From Succinatimonas sp. CAG:777 (lineage in GTDB: Bacteria > Pseudomonadota > Gammaproteobacteria > Enterobacterales > Succinivibrionaceae): 39,979 bases of DNA. A model generated the notes under the pieces. That model was not told the DNA's origin. It saw nothing but the letters and a program-made list of their open reading frames with translations, and did not search any database. Of the stretch, positions 1-8,881 are shown in pieces (the stretch's first letter is position 1; each line of letters starts with the position of its first letter). A program made the translations under genes and the position numbers. The DNA is taken from positions 76,211 to 116,189 of the forward strand of contig HF987947.1 in assembly GCA_000431835.1 (NCBI GenBank), read 5' to 3'.

Positions 1-1879
1 TTCCTGAAACAATGACATTAGGCTCGTCTAAGGCACCTTCAATTAGCAGTTTTCCTGTAACTGCGCCTTTTGCTTTTGGATCAAGTTTTGAAAGATCAGA
101 AATTGATACCCAGCCTTCAAGATAAGAGTCTTCTGAGACATCACCTTTTAATACTACATAATTATCATTCTGAGATAACTTAAAGACATCTACAGAGAAA
201 CCATCTTTAACTGACCCTAAAAAATTCTCAACATTCAGATTGGCTTTATGAGAGTTGAAGTAAAAATCTGATTTTAATGACGCTACATCAAAGATAACCT
301 CATCTCTGTCAAGATCATAGCCAATTGAAAGATCAGAGTTTAGAGAGAACTCACCTTTTAACTTTTCATGTAAACCTGAGGCATCATCAGCTTTAATCTT
401 AATGTTACCCTGATAGCTAGGTCCATCTGTAAAGATAAGATCACCTTCAATCTTTGATGAAAAATTTCTCTTACCTAAAAGTCCTTCTAAAGAGAAGTTA
501 TTAAAATGAGCTTTATCTAAAGTTACTGTAGCATCAATATCTGTTTTTAAGTCTGTAAAACCATGTCCTGAGATTTCAGAATCAAAAGTCAGATGCATCT
601 CTTTAAAAACAGCTCCTGTAAGCAGGAGTTTCATGTTTTGAGCTTTAATTCTGTCTTTTAAGAGATCCTCTTTTTCAAGATTTGGAGATAAAGACTTTTC
701 AACTGCACTGAATACATCAGAGAGTTCAGATAAGGACAGCTCTTTGGTTTTACTCTTTAAAGACTGCGTATTCTGCAGAGGATAAAAAAGTTTGTCTGAT
801 TCAATTGATAAATAGCAAGGCAACTCATTTGAAAGTGGATTTAATCTGCCTTTTACCTTGACCTCATATGGACTGTCAATTGACATATCCACATTCATGT
901 TCACTAAGTCACCTGTAAGAGAGAAGCTACCTTTTAAACCATATAAAGAGCCGTCATAATTCTTAAGGTTATATTCAGATTTTGCGCCCTCACCTGTTAA
1001 TTTGAAGTTTAGATTGTAATAGTCAATAAAATCCATTGAGCCTTTTAAGGAGGCTTTACCTAATTGATGCTCCACATCAATAGTTTTAACTTTTAATAAT
1101 GACTGAGACCAGAACACATCTACAAAGGCATTGAAATTACCTGTGTCATAGCCATCCATATAGTAGTGGGCATCTTTTAACTTCAGGTTATGTAGTGCAG
1201 CATCTAAGGGTAAAAAGATGTCATGGATTTTTTCGATGGCGCCATTGCCATTATCAAAGCTTAAGATCTCAGGTAAGTTATTAGGAGTGTCATCCTCTGA
1301 CTCGTACTTTAAGTGAACAGTTGGATTGTCTATTTCACCTTTATCTACTGCAGCATAGTCTTTATAGGTCTGCAGTGACAAATCAGCTTTTTTAACTAAA
1401 ACGTCTACTACTGATGACAAATAAGCAAAATCTTTAAGTTTTAACTTGTTAATAAAGATTTTTACAGGAATGTTGAGTCTAAAATTCTCACCATCATCTG
1501 TTTCGTCATCACTTGAAGTGTCATCTGAGTCTAATAACTCAACTTCAAGTGTATCAGCATCGATTAAATTGATATCAAGTCTAGAGATTGCAAGATACCC
1601 TAAACCGTCATATTCAATATTGAGTTTTTTAGCTCTGACATCAACTACATCATAGACTAAGACCTCAAATGGTTTGGTAGTTTTAAATCCTGTTAATACC
1701 GAGCCTTTTTCAATATCAGCTGTAATTTTTACATAATCACTTAAAGCTGAATTTACTCTTGCAATCACAAAGCGCAGACCGCTTGTAGTAGCAAAAAGGT
1801 AAAAGAGTGCTGAAAAGATCAGAATTGAAATTACTGATCCTACAAGAGCTGCTATTTTAATAGTCTTTTTTGCACTCAT
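1..1879 (-). CDS. tamB: TamB, inner-membrane subunit of the translocation and assembly module (3' end outside window)
   Basis: The reading frame is open from the ATG at 1879 to the window edge (626 codons visible); the C-terminus lies outside. It starts MSAKKTIKIAALVGSV and has one N-terminal membrane anchor at about residues 7-28, followed by long beta-rich, low-complexity periplasmic sequence with many D/K/L/S residues and no enzyme motif. That is the build of TamB/AsmA-like proteins, which form a long hydrophobic groove across the periplasm and work with TamA in outer-membrane protein insertion or lipid transfer. An acidic stretch rich in D, S and E falls near residues 107-118. It begins 31 nt after the tamA stop on the same strand, the conserved tamA-tamB order, which is the strongest support. 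The family's conserved C-terminal DUF490 region cannot be seen here. Confidence 0.85.
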   Translation of the reverse strand, partial: MSAKKTIKIAALVGSVISILIFSALFYLFATTSGLRFVIARVNSALSDYVKITADIEKGSVLTGFKTTKPFEVLVYDVVDVRAKKLNIEYDGLGYLAISRLDINLIDADTLEVELLDSDDTSSDDETDDGENFRLNIPVKIFINKLKLKDFAYLSSVVDVLVKKADLSLQTYKDYAAVDKGEIDNPTVHLKYESEDDTPNNLPEILSFDNGNGAIEKIHDIFLPLDAALHNLKLKDAHYYMDGYDTGNFNAFVDVFWSQSLLKVKTIDVEHQLGKASLKGSMDFIDYYNLNFKLTGEGAKSEYNLKNYDGSLYGLKGSFSLTGDLVNMNVDMSIDSPYEVKVKGRLNPLSNELPCYLSIESDKLFYPLQNTQSLKSKTKELSLSELSDVFSAVEKSLSPNLEKEDLLKDRIKAQNMKLLLTGAVFKEMHLTFDSEISGHGFTDLKTDIDATVTLDKAHFNNFSLEGLLGKRNFSSKIEGDLIFTDGPSYQGNIKIKADDASGLHEKLKGEFSLNSDLSIGYDLDRDEVIFDVASLKSDFYFNSHKANLNVENFLGSVKDGFSVDVFKLSQNDNYVVLKGDVSEDSYLEGWVSISDLSKLDPKAKGAVTGKLLIEGALDEPNVIVSG

Positions 1880-1910
1880 GATTTAACTCTTTATTTTCTA
1901 TCTTTTCCTG

Positions 1911-3818
1911 TTAGAACTCAGGGCCGAATGACAGATGAAGCTTAAACTGTCGATTGTCATTTTTGTTATCAATGCCATAGGCAAGATCGACTTTGAAGGT
2001 TCCATACTTTGACATATATCTAAAGCCGATACCTGGTCCGTAGAGTACCGATTTATCTTTTGAATAGGAATTAGTACAAATTGCTGAATCTAAAAATACT
2101 GCACCGCGAGAATTCTCAATACCAACAGGGAACATATATTCTAGTGTTCCTGCTGTTAGGTAGCGAGAACCTGTAAGGTAACCTAAACGTCTTGATGACT
2201 GGGTCTTATAGCCAAAGCCTCTTAAGGTCTGCTCACCACCTACAAAGAATCTCATTGACGGAGGCACTTTATTTGCATCTGAGCCAAAAATTCCACCCTG
2301 CATTAACTTATACAAGACTCTGGTTCTCTCTGTAGGCGAGAACACACCTTTAATCACAAGTTCTGATCTAAAGAAATTAGCATCTGTTACCGCTTGGGTA
2401 CCAAAACGGTTATCAAAACTGATACTGTAACCTGTCTTAGGATCTAAACCTCCGGTGGTGGTTCGTCTTGAAAAAATAACACCTGGAGTTAAATTCAATG
2501 CCTTATCTTTTTCAAGACCTTGAATAAAGTCTTCATACTCTAGAGCTAAATAATAATCACGTCTCCAGACACCTGTCATATTAGCTACATAATGGAATGA
2601 AGCATGAGATAAGTCTGATAAGGTATCATTAAAGTCAGTATGAGTTTGAGCTAACTTGATATAGAAGTAATCTAAATTGGGATTCTTATGAGGGATCTTA
2701 TAAATTGCCTGAGCATCCTGCTTTATACTTGATACTCTAAAGTATGAGCTAAAAGAATGCCCTTTTGAGTTAATTAAAGGCTTGTCCCAAGCTAAAATAC
2801 CACGAACACTCTCATCTGTTGAGTAACCTAAACCTACTCTGAATAAATTTTTAGATTGTCGTTCAAGCGCTACTGATACAGGAATTTTGCCATCTTTTTT
2901 CTCTTCAACTAACGGTCTTACATCTACTGATTTGTAGAAATTAGTTTGAGATAAAGCTGAAGTATAATCTGAGAGTTTTTTCGATGAGAAATACTCACCT
3001 TCTACAAAGTTCTGTAAAGATAATGATGGTTGCATCAGCTCTTTTGTTTTAGCATCTGCAATCACAGTGGCGAACTGATAACGTTTACCTGTATCAAAAA
3101 CTAATTGGATATCAGCTACGTTCTGCTCTTTGTAGACCAAAATACGTGAAGAGATAATCTTTGCATCAAAAAAGCCTATTTCTAGAGCTCTGCTTTTTAG
3201 ATCTTCTTTTAACTTTTCGTAATTACCATGTCTTAATAGGGTGTATGACTTTAGTCCGCTCTCATCAATGATCTTGGCAAAGGAGCTGTAATAAGCGCCT
3301 TCACCTATAACTTCAATCTGACAATTACGAATAAATAAAGGCTTACCTAAATCAACATTAGCTTTTAAACTTCTGTCAAAAAGCCTTTCCTTTTTAGGAA
3401 AATCTAAAGTAACCGTAGGATGGTAGTAGCCAAAGGAATGCATAGCTGTAGTGATCTTATCGGTGATCTCTCGGCTGTACAGTCTTGCTCTTGATTTAGA
3501 AATGGTAGGCAGAGTTGCTAAATAAGCGTTGATATTCTGTTCAACCTCTTCACTTTTCACTCCTTTGACCTCAATACTTACAGGATCATCTACCCCTGAT
3601 TTAATTTTTAAAGGTTTGCCTTCTGATGAGCAGGCCGACAGAGCAATGCACATTAAAACAGAGGAAAGTGCTATTGAGAGAAGAGATTTTTTAATTGAAT
3701 CGAGTACAAATGATTTTGAAATTGCGTTTGTAAATGTGCTTGTAACAGGTGCAAAAGACACTGCTGACAGTAAATGTCTGCAAGAACAGTGCTTATGATT
3801 TGACTTGTTAAAACTCAT
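1911..3818 (-). CDS. tamA: TamA, Omp85-family outer-membrane assembly protein with a predicted lipobox
   Basis: At 635 aa it is close to the usual TamA length (about 580-640). The N-terminal half (about 75-320) reads as POTRA-type repeats, for example SFGYYHPTVTLDF. The second half is a 16-strand-type barrel with the Omp85 motif LRGFGY (in GGEQTLRGFGY), and it ends in a terminal Phe (GPEF), the normal signal for BAM-dependent insertion. Its role is to insert outer-membrane proteins with TamB, encoded 31 nt downstream. The first 63 residues are unusual: about 40 polar residues precede KKS, then a hydrophobic stretch ends in LSAC at 60-63, which fits a lipobox. No in-frame ATG lies between residue 1 and residue 56, so the long n-region cannot be trimmed to a later Met without losing the signal. 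A lipid-anchored TamA resembles TamL of Bacteroidetes, but that placement is inference. Confidence 0.9.
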   Translation of the reverse strand: MSFNKSNHKHCSCRHLLSAVSFAPVTSTFTNAISKSFVLDSIKKSLLSIALSSVLMCIALSACSSEGKPLKIKSGVDDPVSIEVKGVKSEEVEQNINAYLATLPTISKSRARLYSREITDKITTAMHSFGYYHPTVTLDFPKKERLFDRSLKANVDLGKPLFIRNCQIEVIGEGAYYSSFAKIIDESGLKSYTLLRHGNYEKLKEDLKSRALEIGFFDAKIISSRILVYKEQNVADIQLVFDTGKRYQFATVIADAKTKELMQPSLSLQNFVEGEYFSSKKLSDYTSALSQTNFYKSVDVRPLVEEKKDGKIPVSVALERQSKNLFRVGLGYSTDESVRGILAWDKPLINSKGHSFSSYFRVSSIKQDAQAIYKIPHKNPNLDYFYIKLAQTHTDFNDTLSDLSHASFHYVANMTGVWRRDYYLALEYEDFIQGLEKDKALNLTPGVIFSRRTTTGGLDPKTGYSISFDNRFGTQAVTDANFFRSELVIKGVFSPTERTRVLYKLMQGGIFGSDANKVPPSMRFFVGGEQTLRGFGYKTQSSRRLGYLTGSRYLTAGTLEYMFPVGIENSRGAVFLDSAICTNSYSKDKSVLYGPGIGFRYMSKYGTFKVDLAYGIDNKNDNRQFKLHLSFGPEF

Positions 3819-4105
3819 TTATCTAATCTTTGTAACGTTACTAGTAATTTTGGCTATAAAGACTTAAAGCTCGGCTTATATAGCTTGTTATTATACTAAA
3901 GAATGAGCTTGATTTTTTACTAAAAACTCGCAATAACATAATCAAATTCAAGGATTTTTTTCAGCTTTGTTTTTAGCTGTCTTTTACCTTATACGCTAGC
4001 AAAAAATTCTGAGTTTATGCCTAGAGCCTATCAAAATGGCTCATGATTTTTTAATTTATTGTTTTATAAGTAAAAAATAAACGAGACTGAGATCGCATTT
4101 TTATC
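3819..4105. other. Divergent intergenic region between tamA and carA
   Basis: AT-rich spacer with no plausible gene. On the minus strand a perfect TATAAT (3890-3895) lies about 70 nt before the tamA start and may be its -10 box, but no good -35 hexamer is visible at 16-18 nt. I see no convincing ArgR or PurR operator by eye. Confidence 0.4.
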
Positions 4106-4133
4106 TTGAAAAAAAACAGGATTCGTCTAAAAT
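4106..4133 (+). promoter_or_regulatory. Sigma-70-type promoter of carAB
   Basis: TTGAAA at 4106-4111, a 16-nt spacer, then TAAAAT at 4128-4133. It predicts a start near 4140 and a leader of about 80 nt before the carA GTG. This is the best promoter match in the tamA-carA spacer. Confidence 0.55.
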
Positions 4134-4218
4134 ATCCCAGACTAAGATCAGTGTATTTAACAAGCAAATATTCGATCTGCGTCACTTGGTGTACTCAATA
4201 ACATTTTTGGGGGTCTTT

Positions 4219-5358
4219 GTGGTCGCATCCGCAATTTTGGCTCTTGCTGACGGTACAGTATTCAAAGGTAAAGCTTTTGGTGCTGAGAATACAACAACTG
4301 TTGGTGAAGTCGTTTTCAACACATCTATGACCGGCTATCAGGAAATTTTAACCGATCCTTCATACGCTAGCCAAATCGTTACATTAACTTATCCACATAT
4401 TGGTAATTACGGTACTAATGACGAAGACGTTGAGTCTCGTGATATATTTGCAATGGGTTTAATCATTCGTGATTTATCATTAGTTGCATCAAACTTCCGT
4501 AGCACACAGAATTTAAGCGATTTCTTAGCAAAATACAAAAAGCCAGGTATCTACGGCATTGACACTCGTATGCTGACAAGAATTCTTCGTGAGAAGGGCG
4601 CTCAGAACGGTTGTCTATCAACAGATCCTAATATGACTGAAGAAAAGGCTGTTGAATTAGCTCGTAAGTTCCCAGGTCTTAAAGGCATGGATCTAGCTAA
4701 GGTAGTTACAACTCCTGAAATCTACACATGGACTGAAGGTACATGGGAGTTAGGTCAGGGTTATGTAAACAAGAGCCGTACAGAATTCAACGTTGTAGCT
4801 TATGATTTCGGTATCAAGCGCAACATTCTCCGCATTTTAGCCTCTCTAGGTTGCAAGGTAACAGTCGTTCCTGCAATGACCCCTGCAAGTGAAGTTATCA
4901 AGATGAACCCTGATGGCGTATTCCTGTCAAATGGTCCTGGTGATCCAGAGCCTTGTACTTATGCACAGGAAGCAATTAAAGAATTTATTGAGCACAAGAT
5001 CCCTCTGTTCGGTATTTGTTTAGGTCACCAGTTACTGTCATTAGCTTCTGGTGCTAAGACAATCAAGATGAAGTGTGGTCACCACGGTGCTAACCACCCT
5101 GTTCGTGATTTAGCAACTGGTGTTGTTTACATCACTTCACAGAACCACGGCTTCTGCGTTGATGAAGCTACACTGCCTGCAAATCTGAAGGCAACTCATA
5201 AATCTCTGTTTGACGGCACCTTACAGGGTGTTGAGCGTACTGATGTTCCTGCATTCAGCTTCCAGGGTCACCCTGAAGCAAGTCCTGGTCCACATGATCC
5301 AATGTATCTATTCCAGCACTTTGTAGAACTAATGCGCAATTACCGTAAGAAAGACTAG
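4219..5358 (+). CDS. carA: Carbamoyl-phosphate synthase small chain (glutamine amidotransferase)
   Basis: Hydrolyses glutamine and passes ammonia to CarB to make carbamoyl phosphate for arginine and pyrimidines. It carries the amidotransferase nucleophile motif FGICLGHQLL, the FLSNGPGDP oxyanion-loop motif, and the C-terminal His-Glu pair in FQGHPEASPGPHD. The N-terminal CPSase_sm motif GEVVFNTSMTGYQEIL is also present. The frame is open upstream to a TTG at 4186, but I place the start at GTG 4219: it gives 379 aa (E. coli CarA has 382), it aligns residue for residue with the E. coli start (13 residues to the DGT motif), and it follows a G-run (GGGGG at 4209-4213) at 5-nt spacing. carB begins 10 nt after the stop, so the two are one operon. 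Confidence 0.96.
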   Translation: MVASAILALADGTVFKGKAFGAENTTTVGEVVFNTSMTGYQEILTDPSYASQIVTLTYPHIGNYGTNDEDVESRDIFAMGLIIRDLSLVASNFRSTQNLSDFLAKYKKPGIYGIDTRMLTRILREKGAQNGCLSTDPNMTEEKAVELARKFPGLKGMDLAKVVTTPEIYTWTEGTWELGQGYVNKSRTEFNVVAYDFGIKRNILRILASLGCKVTVVPAMTPASEVIKMNPDGVFLSNGPGDPEPCTYAQEAIKEFIEHKIPLFGICLGHQLLSLASGAKTIKMKCGHHGANHPVRDLATGVVYITSQNHGFCVDEATLPANLKATHKSLFDGTLQGVERTDVPAFSFQGHPEASPGPHDPMYLFQHFVELMRNYRKKD

Positions 5359-5368
5359 GGGATAACAG

Positions 5369-8300
5369 ATGCCAAAGCGTACTGATATAAAGAAGATTTT
5401 GATCCTAGGTGCAGGTCCTATCGTTATTGGACAGGCTTGTGAGTTTGACTATTCTGGTACTCAGGCTTGTAGAGCACTTCGTGAAGAAGGCTACGAGGTA
5501 ATTCTAGTTAACTCAAACCCTGCAACCATCATGACTGATCCTGATGTTGCAGACGTAACCTACATCGAACCAATTCACTGGAAAGTTGTTGAGAACATCA
5601 TCGCTAAAGAGCGCCCTGATGTAATCCTACCTACCATGGGTGGTCAGACAGCATTAAACTGTGCTCTAGACCTTGAAAAGCACGGCGTTCTAGCTAAATA
5701 CAATGTTGAGATGATCGGTGCAAAAGCTGATGCTATCGACAAGGCAGAGAACCGTGAGCGTTTTGACAAGGCCATGAAGAAGATTGGTCTTGAGTGCCCA
5801 CGTGCTGGTATTGCTCACAGCATGGAAGAAGCTTGGGATGTTCAAAAACAGGTTGGCTTTCCTTGCATCATCCGTCCATCATTCACCATGGGTGGTACTG
5901 GTGGCGGTATTGCTTACAACCCTGAAGAATTCGAAGAGATTTGTAACAAGGGTTTAGAACTCTCCCCTACTCATGAACTTTTAATCGATGAGTCACTTAT
6001 CGGTTGGAAAGAGTACGAAATGGAGGTTGTTCGTGACCGCAAAGACAATTGTATTATTGTCTGCTCAATTGAAAACCTTGACCCAATGGGTATTCACACC
6101 GGTGACTCAATCACAGTTGCACCTGCTCAGACTCTGACAGATAAGGAATACCAGATCATGCGTGATGCTGCTATGGCAGTTTTACGTGAAATTGGTGTTG
6201 AAACCGGTGGTTCTAACGTTCAGTTCGGTATTAACCCACAGAACGGCCGTATGGTTATCATTGAGATGAACCCTCGTGTTTCACGTTCATCAGCTTTAGC
6301 TTCAAAAGCTACTGGTTTCCCTATCGCTAAGATCGCAGCAAAGCTTGCTGTAGGTTATACCTTAGATGAGTTAGGCAATGATATTACTGGTGATAAGACC
6401 CCCGCATCATTCGAGCCAAGCTTAGACTATGTTGTAACTAAAATTCCTCGTTTCAACTTCGAGAAATTCCCTAACTCTGATGACAGACTAACCACTCAGA
6501 TGAAGTCTGTAGGTGAGGTTATGGCTATCGGTCGTACCTTTGAAGAGTCATTACAGAAAGCTCTTCGTGGTCTTGAGACTGGTAAGTTAGGCTTTGATCC
6601 TCGTTTAGACATGAAGAAACCTGATGCACGTCAGAAGTTACTTCATGAATTAGAGAGCGCCGGTGCTCACAGAATCTGGTACTTAGGCGATGCTTTCCGT
6701 ATCGGCATGACCGTTGAAGAAGTATTTGACTACACCAAGATCGATCCTTGGTTCTTAAGCCAGATTAAAGAGATCATCGACATTGAGCAGTCTTTAAGTG
6801 GTAGAACACTAAAGTCAATCGATGCTGACGAAATGCACGACTTAAAGGCTCGTGGTTTCTCTGATGCAAGATTAGCTACTCTGTTAAAGACCACAGAAGA
6901 TAAAGTTCGCGCTCGTCGCTGGTTGTTTGAAGTTTATCCAACCTACAAGAGAGTTGATACCTGCGCTGCTGAGTTTGCTACTTCAACTGCTTATATGTAC
7001 TCAACCTATGAGCAGGAATGTGAAGCAAGACCTACTGACAGAAAGAAAGTTATCGTTCTAGGTGGTGGTCCTAACAGAATTGGTCAGGGTATCGAGTTCG
7101 ACTACTGTTGCGTTCATGCTTCAATGGCATTACGTGAAGATGGCTATGAGTCAATCATGGTTAACTGCAACCCTGAGACCGTATCTACTGACTATGACAT
7201 CTCAGACAGACTGTACTTTGAGCCTGTAACTCTAGAAGATGTTCTTGAGATTGCAAGAATCGAGAAACCTGTAGGTGTTATCGTTCAGTTCGGTGGTCAG
7301 ACCCCATTAAAATTAGCTAAGAAGTTAGAGCAGGAAGGTGTACCTATCATCGGTACCTCACCTGATGACATCGATAGAGCTGAGGATCGTAAGTTATTCC
7401 AGGAAGTTGTAAACAAGTTGAACTTATTACAGCCTCGTAACGGTACTGCAACCTCTCTATCACAGGCTATCTCTGTAGCTAATAACATCGGTTACCCTCT
7501 AGTTGTTCGTCCATCATACGTTTTAGGTGGTCGTGCAATGGAAGTTGTATACGGTGAAGAGGACTTAAAGAGATACTTCGCTGAAGCTGTTAAAGTTTCA
7601 AACAAGTCACCAGTTCTATTAGATAAGTTCCTAGATCATGCAACTGAGATCGACGTTGATGCTGTAGCAGACGGCAAGGATGTTGTTATCGGCGGTATCA
7701 TGGAGCACATCGAAGAGTGTGGTGTTCACTCAGGTGACGCAAGCTGTGTATTACCTCCATACCACTTAACACAGGATCAGATTGAAAGATTAACTAAGAT
7801 CTCTAAAGAATTAGCTTTAGCTCTGAACGTTAAAGGTCTGATGAACGTACAGTTAGCAATCAGAGAGGACAAGATTTACTTAATCGAAGTTAACCCTCGT
7901 GCTGCACGTACTGTTCCATTCGTATCAAAGGCAACTGGTCTTCCATTAGCTAAGATTGCAGCTCGTGTAATGACCGGTAAGACCTTAGCTGAGCAGGGTG
8001 TTACCCATGAGGTAATTCCTCCATATTACTCAGTAAAGGAAGTTGTATTACCATTTGCCAAGTTCCCAGGTTCAGATCCTCTATTAGGACCTGAAATGAG
8101 ATCAACAGGTGAGACTATGGGTACAGCTACAACATTCCCTGAGGCTTATGCTAAGTCACAGTTAGCTGCTAAGGCACCTGTACAGAGAAGCGGTACTATC
8201 TTACTGTCAATCAAGAAGTCAGATCAGGATAGATTACCAGCTTTAGGTAAGTTATTAGTTGCAGCAGGCTTCAAGCTAGAAGGTACTAAGGGTACATGCA

Positions 8301-8602
8301 ATGTATTAAAGGCTGCAGGTCTTGATTGCGTACTTGTAAACAAGGTATACGAAGGCAGACCAAACTTACTTGATTTCATCAAGTCAGGTCGTTACAGCTG
8401 GGTTATCAACACTACAGAAGGTCGTCAGTCTGTTGAAGACTCTCGTTCATTACGTAGAAGCTGCTTACGTTACGGCATCTACTACACTACAACCTTAAAT
8501 GCTGCATTTGCATGTATCGAGGCTGTAGGTGCAGATGAGTACGCATCAGTACACTCTCTACAGGAACTTCACAAGTTAGTTGATGAGAAGTATTCAAAAT
8601 AA
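5369..8602 (+). CDS. carB: Carbamoyl-phosphate synthase large chain
   Basis: ATP-dependent synthesis of carbamoyl phosphate from bicarbonate and the ammonia released by CarA. At 1077 aa it matches the family (E. coli 1073). The internal duplication is plain: half one opens with KILILGAGPIVIGQACEFDYSG and half two with KVIVLGGGPNRIGQGIEFDY near residue 560. Each half has an ATP-grasp core, seen as RPSFTMGGTGGGIAYN and RPSYVLGGRAMEVVY, and a metal-binding segment (IIEMNPRVSRSSALASKATG; LIEVNPRAARTVPFVSKATG). The last ~130 residues form the MGS-like allosteric domain that binds UMP or ornithine in relatives. The start ATG follows carA by 10 nt. Codon use is strongly biased, which fits high expression. 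Confidence 0.97.
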   Translation: MPKRTDIKKILILGAGPIVIGQACEFDYSGTQACRALREEGYEVILVNSNPATIMTDPDVADVTYIEPIHWKVVENIIAKERPDVILPTMGGQTALNCALDLEKHGVLAKYNVEMIGAKADAIDKAENRERFDKAMKKIGLECPRAGIAHSMEEAWDVQKQVGFPCIIRPSFTMGGTGGGIAYNPEEFEEICNKGLELSPTHELLIDESLIGWKEYEMEVVRDRKDNCIIVCSIENLDPMGIHTGDSITVAPAQTLTDKEYQIMRDAAMAVLREIGVETGGSNVQFGINPQNGRMVIIEMNPRVSRSSALASKATGFPIAKIAAKLAVGYTLDELGNDITGDKTPASFEPSLDYVVTKIPRFNFEKFPNSDDRLTTQMKSVGEVMAIGRTFEESLQKALRGLETGKLGFDPRLDMKKPDARQKLLHELESAGAHRIWYLGDAFRIGMTVEEVFDYTKIDPWFLSQIKEIIDIEQSLSGRTLKSIDADEMHDLKARGFSDARLATLLKTTEDKVRARRWLFEVYPTYKRVDTCAAEFATSTAYMYSTYEQECEARPTDRKKVIVLGGGPNRIGQGIEFDYCCVHASMALREDGYESIMVNCNPETVSTDYDISDRLYFEPVTLEDVLEIARIEKPVGVIVQFGGQTPLKLAKKLEQEGVPIIGTSPDDIDRAEDRKLFQEVVNKLNLLQPRNGTATSLSQAISVANNIGYPLVVRPSYVLGGRAMEVVYGEEDLKRYFAEAVKVSNKSPVLLDKFLDHATEIDVDAVADGKDVVIGGIMEHIEECGVHSGDASCVLPPYHLTQDQIERLTKISKELALALNVKGLMNVQLAIREDKIYLIEVNPRAARTVPFVSKATGLPLAKIAARVMTGKTLAEQGVTHEVIPPYYSVKEVVLPFAKFPGSDPLLGPEMRSTGETMGTATTFPEAYAKSQLAAKAPVQRSGTILLSIKKSDQDRLPALGKLLVAAGFKLEGTKGTCNVLKAAGLDCVLVNKVYEGRPNLLDFIKSGRYSWVINTTEGRQSVEDSRSLRRSCLRYGIYYTTTLNAAFACIEAVGADEYASVHSLQELHKLVDEKYSK

Positions 8603-8617
8603 ACTTAAGATCTTAAG

Positions 8618-8698
8618 CTAAAGAAGAGGCTCTAAAGGATAACTTTAGGGCCTCTTGTGTTTTTAGGTGATCATGTTCATTAAATTTCTGCAAAACAC
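8618..8698 (+). repeat. Imperfect direct repeat, copy 1 (contains the carB terminator)
   Basis: The first 20 nt, CTAAAGAAGAGGCTCTAAAG (8618-8637), recur exactly at 10075-10094. Similarity continues more weakly through the terminator and the following ~35 nt, up to CAAAAC near 8698 (CAAAC near 10151 in copy 2). The copies lie about 1.46 kb apart in the same orientation and bracket the accessory patch between carB and msrAB. Confidence 0.6.
8624..8665 (+). terminator. Intrinsic terminator of carAB
   Basis: Stem AAGAGGC-T-CTAAAG (8624-8637) pairs with CTTTAG-G-GCCTCTT (8643-8656) around a GATAA loop with one G-T wobble, followed by GTGTTTTT. It is part of the direct repeat also found at 10075-10152. 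Confidence 0.8.
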
Positions 8699-8881
8699 AA
8701 TAAGGGCCTTCAGCAGAGCTTATCGCATGTATATGTTGGAGAGCTACCATATTCGTTTGTGAGTTTTTTAGTTAAGAGAAACTTTTGGTGGACTTTATCT
8801 TTACTACGCATAAGGTAAATATTATGTTTTCACATAAATACACCATAGAGAAATATGTTCTAAAGGAAGATTTTCCTGGGG

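Noticed and set aside
8673..8762. 29-codon plus-strand ORF (MFIKFLQNTIRAFSRAYRMY...) with AGGTGA upstream
   Set aside because: It lies directly after the carB terminator and inside the direct repeat; the other repeat copy does not keep the frame, and no family matches.
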